NCBI RefSeq assembly: GCF_000024005.1
Contig: NC_013132.1
Span: 2,846,001 to 2,910,000 of the forward strand
Source of the DNA: Chitinophaga pinensis DSM 2588
GTDB lineage: Bacteria; Bacteroidota; Bacteroidia; Chitinophagales; Chitinophagaceae
Length of the DNA: 64,000 nucleotides
Direction: 5' to 3'
A program made the position numbers and the translations under genes. A model generated the notes under the pieces. That model was not told the origin of the DNA. It searched no databases and worked only from the letters and a program-made list of their open reading frames with translations. Shown here in pieces: positions 26,789-33,244 of this stretch (position 1 is its first letter; every line of letters begins with the position of its first letter).

Positions 26789-28219
26789 ATGGCCATTGTA
26801 GAACTGGTAATGCCCAAAATGGGGGAAAGTATTATGGAAGCCACCATATTACGTTGGCATAAGAAGCCGGGAGATCAGGTAAAAGCTGATGAAACCGTGC
26901 TTGAAATTGCAACGGATAAGGTGGATAGCGAAGTACCTTCTATTGCCGATGGGGAGATTACCGAGATACTCTACGCAGAAAATGACGTCGTACCGGTAGG
27001 TACTGTCATAGCACGTATCAATACTACTGCTGATGCCGGCTTTGCAACTGCAGCTCCGGTAGCGCCACCGGCTGCACAGTCCGCGCCTGTTGCCGCAAGT
27101 GAAGAAGTACATGTTGTAACAAATGAACCTGCAAGCGCTCCTTATGAAGCACAGTTTGTGACGAGCGGCGCCCGTTTCTATTCTCCACTGGTGCTGACAA
27201 TTGCACAACAGGAAGGCATCAGTTTCGCCGAATTGGAAAAAATACCAGGTACCGGCAATGAAGGTCGTGTTACCAAGAAAGATATCTTAAACTTCGTAGA
27301 AGCTAAGAGCAAAGGGCATGTTCCTGCTGCTGCACCTGTTCAACAACAGGAAACTGCGGCTCCGGTAGAACAGCCTGTAAGCCGTCCGGCTGCTACGACG
27401 CCTGTTGCTGCTGTTCCGACAACAGCGCCGGCCAGCAACAATGGAGTGGCTGCTCCGCCGACTACACAACAGCCGACCAGCGCACCTATAAGTATGGGTA
27501 GCTACACTGGTAATGTGGAAATCATTGAAATGGATCGTATGCGTAAGCTGATCGCAGAGCATATGGTGCGTAGTAAACATACCAGTCCGCATGTAACCAG
27601 CTTTGCAGAAGCAGACGTTACCAACATGGTGAAATGGCGTGATCAGATTAAGAAAGAGTTCGAAAAAAGAGAAGGAGAGAAGATCACTTTTACACCACTC
27701 TTTATCGAGGCACTGGTAAGATGTATCAAGAAATATCCTTTGCTGAACAGCTCTCTGGAGGGTGATAAGATCATTCTGAAAAGAGATATCAATGTCGGTA
27801 TGGCTACAGCGTTACCATCTGGTAACCTGATCGTTCCGGTGATCCGCAATGCAGACATGCTGAACCTGGTAGGGTTGACCCGTCAGGTAAATCATCTCGC
27901 GAATGCTGCCCGTCAGAACAAGCTGAAACCTGATGATACGCAAAACGGTACCATCACCCTGACTAACGTTGGTTCTTTTGGTAGTCTGGCAGGTACGCCG
28001 ATTATCAACCAGCCACAGGTAGCCATCCTGGCGGTGGGAGCTATTAAGAAGCGTCCTGTGGTGATTGAAACACCACATGGCGATACCATCGCTATCCGTC
28101 ACATGATGTATCTGTCAATGTCTTACGATCACCGTATCGTGGATGGCGCATTGGGATCTACTTTCCTGAGTGCTGTAGCACATGAACTGGAACATTTCAA
28201 TCCTGAAAGAGAGTATTAA
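26789..28219 (+). CDS. 2-oxo acid dehydrogenase complex E2 (dihydrolipoyl acyltransferase)
   Basis: A 476-residue enzyme. Order: lipoyl domain (residues 1-78, with the lipoylated lysine K44 in EIATDKVDSEV), an A/P/V-rich linker, an E3/E1-binding domain (around RFYSPLVLTIAQQEGISFAE to GRVTKKDILNFV), a second flexible linker, and the catalytic domain with SYDHRIVDGALG. It transfers acyl groups from E1 to CoA. The substrate class (branched-chain, pyruvate or 2-oxoglutarate) is not certain from this gene alone; no E1 or E3 gene is adjacent. The frame opens earlier, but ATG 26789 gives the conserved MAIVELVMPKMGES start. Confidence 0.92.
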   Translation: MAIVELVMPKMGESIMEATILRWHKKPGDQVKADETVLEIATDKVDSEVPSIADGEITEILYAENDVVPVGTVIARINTTADAGFATAAPVAPPAAQSAPVAASEEVHVVTNEPASAPYEAQFVTSGARFYSPLVLTIAQQEGISFAELEKIPGTGNEGRVTKKDILNFVEAKSKGHVPAAAPVQQQETAAPVEQPVSRPAATTPVAAVPTTAPASNNGVAAPPTTQQPTSAPISMGSYTGNVEIIEMDRMRKLIAEHMVRSKHTSPHVTSFAEADVTNMVKWRDQIKKEFEKREGEKITFTPLFIEALVRCIKKYPLLNSSLEGDKIILKRDINVGMATALPSGNLIVPVIRNADMLNLVGLTRQVNHLANAARQNKLKPDDTQNGTITLTNVGSFGSLAGTPIINQPQVAILAVGAIKKRPVVIETPHGDTIAIRHMMYLSMSYDHRIVDGALGSTFLSAVAHELEHFNPEREY

Positions 28220-28299
28220 GAGAATAGGCATTGCGCCTGCATTATTTGTGGGTGAGATGATTGATGCTTAGTACTTTTTCAGATAGCATATTTATAACA

Positions 28300-28330
28300 A
28301 AAGCGCCTGGATACTACGTCCAGGCGCTTT
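28300..28330 (+). terminator. Terminator of the E2 gene
   Basis: AAAGCGCCTGGA (28300-28311), loop TACTACG, TCCAGGCGCTTT (28319-28330): a perfect 12-bp stem. The right arm is also the start of the 100-bp repeat described next. Confidence 0.9.
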
Positions 28331-28620
28331 CTATTTATATAATTAGGTCCATTATCAGTGGTTCCGGAGGAGGTTTATAATGAAATATTCATGGCAGAAG
28401 AGGGCTCGACATACCAGTTTCAGGCGCTTTTATTATATAATTAAATCCCTTATCCTTGTTCCTGGAAAAGGTTATTATGATGAACAATATTCATATTGAG
28501 AGGCGTTGGGAACACCGTTCCAGGTACTTTTATTCATATAAGGAAATCCTTTATTAGTCGCTTTTTGGTCTGAAAGTCGTTCTTTAATATCAGCCATATT
28601 AATCCATAGAAGAGTGCTTT
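28321..28620. repeat. Degenerate 100-bp tandem repeat, three copies
   Basis: Copies start at 28321, 28421 and 28521, exactly 100 bp apart. Copies 1 and 2 both open with CAGGCGCTTT and share TATATAATTA, a TTCC/GGA core and AATATTCAT at similar offsets; copy 3 keeps CAGG-ACTTTTATT-ATATAA and is more decayed. No gene lies inside. It fills most of the 573-bp gap between the E2 gene and the RRM gene. Confidence 0.7.
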
Positions 28621-28730
28621 AGCGGATAATTTGCCGATAGCGTTAAAGGGTTAAAACAGCGGTTGATTGATTAAGGCAGGGTGGGGCTGTTATAAACGAA
28701 TGAGATGAATGGCGCATATAGATAAAATAA

Positions 28731-28755
28731 AGAGAGCTCCATAAAGGAGCTCTCT
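28731..28755. terminator. Terminator of the RRM-protein gene
   Basis: AGAGAGCTCC, loop ATAAA, GGAGCTCTCT: a perfect 10-bp stem about 40 bp past the stop of the leftward RRM gene. Confidence 0.85.
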
Positions 28756-28792
28756 TCAATTTCTTGACCGTGATAAGCTTGGGCCAACAGAA

Positions 28793-29119
28793 TTAATAAC
28801 GACCACGGCCGCCGCCGCCGCCGTATCCACCGCTTCCACCGCGATTAAATCCACCACCTCTTGAGTTATTATTCGGTTGTTTAGGTCTTGCTTCGTTTAC
28901 CATCAATTGTTTGCCTTCGATTTCAGTACCGTTCAAACTATCCATAGCCTTGCTACCTTCTTCCTGGTTGGGCATTTCCACGAATCCGAAACCGCGTGAA
29001 CGGCCAGTCTCGTGGTCCTTGATAATTTTAGCAGAAGTAACCTCGCCAAATTCGCTGAATATCTGGTGAAGGTCTGCATCGTTCAACCTGTAGTGCAGGT
29101 TGGCTACGTAAATGTTCAT
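28793..29119 (-). CDS. RRM-type RNA-binding protein with glycine-rich tail
   Basis: A 108-residue protein. Residues 1-80 form one RNA recognition motif with the RNP2 element NIYVANLHY and the RNP1 element GRSRGFGFVEM. Residues 83-108 are glycine-rich with RGG-like units (SRGGGFNRGGSGGYGGGG). This layout resembles the cold-inducible RNA chaperones of cyanobacteria and plants, and similar proteins are common in Bacteroidota. It probably binds single-stranded RNA in the cytoplasm. It is a single gene with its own terminator, and a long AT-rich leader region lies upstream. Confidence 0.93.
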   Translation of the reverse strand: MNIYVANLHYRLNDADLHQIFSEFGEVTSAKIIKDHETGRSRGFGFVEMPNQEEGSKAMDSLNGTEIEGKQLMVNEARPKQPNNNSRGGGFNRGGSGGYGGGGGRGRY

Positions 29120-29310
29120 GACTAAAAAATTAAAAAAATGAAAAATAATATTGAAGATAAAGAAATAGTTTCAATAAAAACATCGCATCCGGAAATAATT
29201 TCATAAACAAAATATACCGGTAACACAGACCAGAATTACCGCTCCCATTTTATGGATACTTGCTCATTTTTTTGTAAATTAATAGGTATAATCCATTAAA
29301 TTAATTTGGT

Positions 29311-30030
29311 ATGAGTAGCCTGAGCGAGACGTGGTTTGCGGACGGTTATATCGATTTTGAGCAGAAAAAGTATACTTTATTAGCCTATCTGCAACAAATA
29401 ACCCGCTATTTCAATGAAAATAAGCTGTATCCCCAGCTTTCAGATGTTATTTTCCACTACAATAACCTGGTAGCCTTCAAGGAAAATAAACAATTCCTGC
29501 AACAACAGTTCCCTAAACGCCTGACAGCCATCAATATGGAGCGTCTGCAATTGCTTTATGAACAGATGATCTCGGATGATGAACTCATGCAGGAGCTGGA
29601 AAATATCATTCAGTATGCGATCAAAAAAATGAATGGCGCTATCCGGGAAGGAACGGAAATCTATGAATTTGTTGAAGGAAGTTTGAATATTTCACCGGTC
29701 GGACTGATCCCGCTGGACACACAGGAAGGTTATCTTTTCCTCTGTGATGGCCGGTACAGAGATATTGTGGTATATGAATACCGGCTCAGTATTTTCGAAA
29801 GACATGATGAAAAATACAGAGGTATACATACACACTACCTGGATACCTTCTCAAAGGATCTTGTGCATACTTGTGAACATATTAAAACAACATTGATTCG
29901 TCAGTACAAGAAACTGCCGAATCCGGCGGTATATCGCATTGAGACCAACCTGGTATTCCCGGTAAATGAGACTTTACTACCTATCGCGAAGCGTTCTTTA
30001 GTCAAATATATTGCGACAAATGCTGCCTGA
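29311..30030 (+). CDS. Conserved hypothetical cytoplasmic protein
   Basis: A 239-residue soluble protein with no signal peptide or membrane segment. The first ~120 residues look helical (YLQQITRYFNENKLYPQLSD, MISDDELMQELENIIQYAI) and the rest mixed alpha/beta (GYLFLCDGRYRDIVVYEYRL). I do not recognise the family. Codon style resembles its neighbours and the start ATG 29311 is well placed, so it looks like a genuine gene. It stands alone, with no clear terminator before the 123-bp repeat that follows. Confidence 0.7.
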   Translation: MSSLSETWFADGYIDFEQKKYTLLAYLQQITRYFNENKLYPQLSDVIFHYNNLVAFKENKQFLQQQFPKRLTAINMERLQLLYEQMISDDELMQELENIIQYAIKKMNGAIREGTEIYEFVEGSLNISPVGLIPLDTQEGYLFLCDGRYRDIVVYEYRLSIFERHDEKYRGIHTHYLDTFSKDLVHTCEHIKTTLIRQYKKLPNPAVYRIETNLVFPVNETLLPIAKRSLVKYIATNAA

Positions 30031-30070
30031 CGGGTGTACAACTGAAATACTGAAATGCCTTGTTAGGTCC

Positions 30071-30312
30071 GCAGAGCCGATGGGTTGTTGTTGCCAGTTG
30101 ATGCTCTTTGATGAAGCGTTTCCTGATAAAGCCCATCAAAAAAAAATGCGGTCCTAAAGGAACTATGCGCATGGAATAAGCACGTCCTTGTTCGCAGAGC
30201 CGATGGGTTGTTGTTGCCAGTTCATGCTCTTTGATGAAGCATTCCCTGATAAAGTCCATCATAAAAAACGCGGTCCTAAGGAGCTATGCGCATGGAATAA
30301 GCACGTCCTTTC
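30071..30312. repeat. 123-bp tandem duplication between convergent genes
   Basis: Copy 1 starts at 30071 and copy 2 at 30194, both opening GCAGAGCCGATGGGTTGTTG and both ending in GCATGGAATAAGCACGTCCTT; the copies are nearly identical. In copy 1, CCGCA/TGCGG and GATGGG/CCCATC are nested complementary pairs; in copy 2 several changes keep pairing as wobble. 123 is a multiple of three, so a leftward frame passes partly through both copies, but it meets a stop in copy 2 and looks fortuitous. Confidence 0.75.
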
Positions 30313-30927
30313 TTAATTGAGCAGTACCGGCGCACTGTTACCAAAGATCACTTCCAGCTCATGATCCTGCAGGAAGGGTTGATAATACTGCCTGATAATT
30401 TTTGTCAGTTTTTCTTTGGATTGATTGATATACAGCTGATTGTTTTCCAGCTGATCACGGGAAGTCTGGTATAGTTTACGCTGCACATCTGTATAGGTTT
30501 CATCATCCTGGAACAGGAACCAGCCTTTACGGTTGGAGGTTTCCATTTTATCTACTTTCAGTTCGTAGCTGAGCAGTTTTGGTTGTGGAATATTGACCGT
30601 AATCTTCTTATCAGAGACGGTTACCTTGAAGCTTTTCTCGTCCACATTGATGCCGTACTTGCCTGTATATGGCACGGACACCCAGATCGTATTTTCCAGG
30701 AAAGCCTTTTTAAGATTGGTCGTCCATTCCCCATCATCAGTGATATTACTACGTTTGATCGTTGCATTTCCCTGCACTTCCAGACTAGCCAGCTCCGCGA
30801 TTTCCCGCACGATCTGACTGTTAGAAAGGATACTTTGATTCACACTTTTGCTGCCGAATTGTTTACCCAGCCAGAAGAGAAGGATAGCGATGGCAATGAA
30901 AAAAACGAAACGAAAAAATCTTTTCAT
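30313..30927 (-). CDS. DUF4230-family membrane-anchored protein
   Basis: A 204-residue protein with an N-terminal transmembrane anchor (about 6-22, FVFFIAIAILLFWLGK) and an exported beta-rich domain with ELASLEVQGNATIKRS, VPYTGKYGINVDEKSFKVTV and IPQPKLLSYELKV, matching the DUF4230 pattern. The C-terminal half is a long helix rich in Q, N and K (KLYQTSRDQLENNQLYINQS). Its function is unknown. It stands alone, convergent with the 29311 gene across the 123-bp repeat. Confidence 0.85.
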   Translation of the reverse strand: MKRFFRFVFFIAIAILLFWLGKQFGSKSVNQSILSNSQIVREIAELASLEVQGNATIKRSNITDDGEWTTNLKKAFLENTIWVSVPYTGKYGINVDEKSFKVTVSDKKITVNIPQPKLLSYELKVDKMETSNRKGWFLFQDDETYTDVQRKLYQTSRDQLENNQLYINQSKEKLTKIIRQYYQPFLQDHELEVIFGNSAPVLLN

Positions 30928-31171
30928 AACGGAAGAAATAGTTGCTGCGGACGATCATCCTTCATGGATCTTCGTCTTTAGAGACAATGTTTTTAGTTAG
31001 TAATGTATTTAACAGGCTGCAAACCACAGGCCACGGCCCGGTCAGATCTTGTGCTTTAGTGTTGTGCCCTTTGTATATAAGTTGTAACTCATACAGTAAT
31101 TGCTGACGACTACAGCGAATATAATATATATGCCGGATAGTTACCAACTGATATCAGTCAGTTTGCGGGTA

Positions 31172-31687
31172 TCAGCCGTGTACCAATGAGGCGATCAGTT
31201 CCGCATGCTGAGGATATACGGCCCGCAGATTGTCTTTGGTGGCCAGTTCGAAATCTGCAAAGTCGAATCCGGGCGCCACAGTACAACCTACCAGTGCAAA
31301 TCCGCCAGGTACTTCGACCCTTGAAGCAAACCAGTGACCCGCTTTTATCACAAGCTGGGGTTGTTCGCCATCTTCGATATTGAGACCCAGTTTATGTACC
31401 GTCAGTGTGCCTGAAGTATCAATGTCATAGATCGCCAGGGAATGACCATCATAGAAATGCCACATTTCATCGGCCGCAATGCGGTGAAAAGCAGAAAACT
31501 CACCTTCTTCCAGCAGGAAATAAATCCCGGTTGACGCACTCCGGTCGCCTTTCATTGCCGGCGGCAGTACTGCTTGTTTAAACTCCCATGAAGAACGGTA
31601 GGTTTCCTTGAAAGCGCCACCTTCTACATGTGACTGTAAGTTGAGATGTTCGCGCCAGTAGGCGGCATTGTGTCTTGGGTTTTGCAT
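31172..31687 (-). CDS. Cupin of the DUF985 family
   Basis: A 171-residue cupin-fold protein. The YWREHLNLQSHVEGGAFKET start and the later EFSAFHRIAADEMWHFYDGH and HWFASRVEV strands are typical of DUF985 cupins. The frame opens further upstream (31759), but that stretch overlaps the terminator at 31720-31747, so ATG 31687 (MQNPRHN) is the better start. DUF985 cupins have no firmly assigned reaction; sugar or epimerase-like roles have been suggested. It lies 90 bp after the AraC-type gene on the same strand and is separated by a terminator, so it is probably its own unit. Confidence 0.88.
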   Translation of the reverse strand: MQNPRHNAAYWREHLNLQSHVEGGAFKETYRSSWEFKQAVLPPAMKGDRSASTGIYFLLEEGEFSAFHRIAADEMWHFYDGHSLAIYDIDTSGTLTVHKLGLNIEDGEQPQLVIKAGHWFASRVEVPGGFALVGCTVAPGFDFADFELATKDNLRAVYPQHAELIASLVHG

Positions 31688-31719
31688 ATTACAAAAGAAA
31701 GAAAATAGCGCGAAATGAA

Positions 31720-31747
31720 AAAGCCGTCCCGTGAACGAGGCGGCTTT
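31720..31747 (-). terminator. Terminator of the 31778-32602 regulator gene
   Basis: AAAGCCG/CGGCTTT with an inner G-C extension around a TGAA loop, one mismatch and one wobble; on the minus strand it is followed by TTTTTCATTT. It shows that the upstream part of the cupin reading frame is non-coding. Confidence 0.7.
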
Positions 31748-31777
31748 CTTATTTTTCATTTTTTTAGTCAGAAAATC

Positions 31778-32602
31778 TTAGGCCACGGCTACAGGGCGCG
31801 CTACCGGCATTTGTGCGATAGCTGTCTCCTGGTTCAGTACCGGAACTTCGCCTTTGAAAAACAGGAAGTCTTGTATAAATAAAGCCTGGCTGTAATAATC
31901 GTTATTTGTGATAAACGTCTGCCACTCTTCTACATTCATCCGCTGCATGTGACGCATCGCATCTCTGAAACGCAGCATACGGGCATATAACTGCGGCGTC
32001 AGACCAATCACCTCCATGAACTTACGCTCCATGGTATGACGGGAAAGTTTGAATTTCTTCGTCAACCACTCAATATTCGTATATCCCTGTGTGCTAAGTA
32101 TGTAGTCTGCAATCTCATCTACCTGTTTCAGATTGTGTGATTGTCCACACATCATGTTGGTAAACGCATTGTCCAGTACTGCATCCAGGGTAGTAATGTC
32201 GTTGTGTGCTGCAATCGTTCCGGCCAGCTCTGTCCAGCATTCACGATCCTGCTTCAGCAGGTCGCGGAAGTAGTTGTTGAAAGAGGACATATCCAGTCCC
32301 GCCAGTTTATAACAACCATATGCATTCAGCTGTATCACCGTCATTTTTACCGGTCCTTTCACCATGATCTGATGATGACAGGTAAAGTGTCCCACTACAG
32401 ATGCCTCAGGCAATGTAAAGGATGCATGTTGTGTTGGCTGGAAAATCACTTCTCCTTCCTGCAGGAAAACCATATAGAGGTCTCCGAGAGAAAAAAGATT
32501 CTGCGGCAGATTAATAAGTCCGGAATTCGTGCTCTGTAAATGATAATACTGCTTAACATAAGGTGCCAGCGAAGTTGCCGGTTGGTAGATACGGAAATTC
32601 AT
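31778..32602 (-). CDS. AraC-type helix-turn-helix regulator
   Basis: A 274-residue protein. The N-terminal ~150 residues form a cupin-like sensor as in many Chitinophaga-type AraC regulators (NFRIYQPATSLAPYVKQYYH). Residues about 165-250 carry the DNA-binding domain, with WLTKKFKLSRHTMERKFMEV as the first helix-turn-helix and FRDAMRHMQ in the second half. Ligand and targets are unknown. The gene is monocistronic: a terminator lies downstream and 642 bp of non-coding sequence, including a 44-bp palindrome, lies upstream. Confidence 0.85.
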   Translation of the reverse strand: MNFRIYQPATSLAPYVKQYYHLQSTNSGLINLPQNLFSLGDLYMVFLQEGEVIFQPTQHASFTLPEASVVGHFTCHHQIMVKGPVKMTVIQLNAYGCYKLAGLDMSSFNNYFRDLLKQDRECWTELAGTIAAHNDITTLDAVLDNAFTNMMCGQSHNLKQVDEIADYILSTQGYTNIEWLTKKFKLSRHTMERKFMEVIGLTPQLYARMLRFRDAMRHMQRMNVEEWQTFITNNDYYSQALFIQDFLFFKGEVPVLNQETAIAQMPVARPVAVA

Positions 32603-33197
32603 AGGAACATGTATAAGGTTATCAGATCGTCACATTCACAATGTCGGCTAGGTCTTCAATTATCAATACAAACTTAGTCGTTTATAAGTATATAAAAAAA
32701 ATTAATTTGAGTAGCTTGAAAGACAGTCAATTGCAGCAGATAAATTGGATAAAAGCCTTATAAGTCGTGTTTCAGCGCGGTTTTGATGTCTTCTTACGGG
32801 GCAAATAATATAACTGGAATGAGTAGTGTTTGAGGGAATAACAGACGACAGGCCACAGATATCATATTAACTGCGGATGAAGATTGGTGTTAACGTTGCC
32901 TGTTGTTCGACGTACGCCGTCATTATACCTTAATTACGCCGTTATCTCTACGTTCATGAACGTAGAGATAACGGCGTAGTAACGGCATACCTTCGTTGTA
33001 GGACGGAACAAGTAACGATAACTAATTATAAATCAGTGATTAAGTGTCGTTTTGAACGAAGGAGGCTTGTAAATTTCAGATAATCAATTGATTGTACGGA
33101 TAGTGGTATTGGGTAATGATGCTCCGGGGAAATCAGGTAGCTGGCGCCCGTTGAAGGGGAAGTCGGTTGATCAGAGAAACCCGCATTCTCAAAATAA
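32603..33197. other. Non-coding region containing a 44-bp palindrome
   Basis: No convincing gene. The dominant feature is the perfect palindrome 32935-32978, followed by a partly repeated ACGGCATACC piece. A short run of AT-rich sequence near 32680-32710 may hold the promoter of the leftward AraC-type gene. Confidence 0.4.
32935..32978. repeat. Perfect 44-bp palindrome
   Basis: Every base of 32935-32956 is complementary to 32978-32957 with no spacer; the half begins TACGCCGTTATCTCTACG. No T-run follows, so it does not look like an ordinary terminator. It lies 330 bp upstream of the AraC-type gene start. Confidence 0.85.
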
Positions 33198-33223
33198 AAG
33201 AGCCGGTCATTTGACCAGCTCTT
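33198..33223. terminator. Terminator of the S9 peptidase gene
   Basis: AAGAGCCGGTCA, TT, TGACCAGCTCTT: a 12-bp stem with one mismatch, preceded by an A-run that reads as T on the minus strand. It lies 22 bp past the S9 gene stop. Confidence 0.75.
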
Positions 33224-33244
33224 CGTGTATCTTAATAAACTTAC

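Noticed and set aside
17629..30239. Shared TGATGCTCTTTGA between the 17.6-kb inverted repeat and the 30-kb duplication
   Set aside because: A 13-base match between two places in a 64-kb window is expected by chance about as often as not, so it is not evidence of a common element.
30002..30262. Leftward 86-codon frame through the 123-bp repeat, encoding a repeated HxLATTTHRLC stretch
   Set aside because: The second repeat copy carries an in-frame stop where the first does not, there is no signal of coding constraint, and the frame arises simply because 123 is divisible by three.
31688..31759. N-terminal extension of the DUF985 cupin frame
   Set aside because: It overlaps the terminator at 31720-31747; the start at 31687 matches the family.
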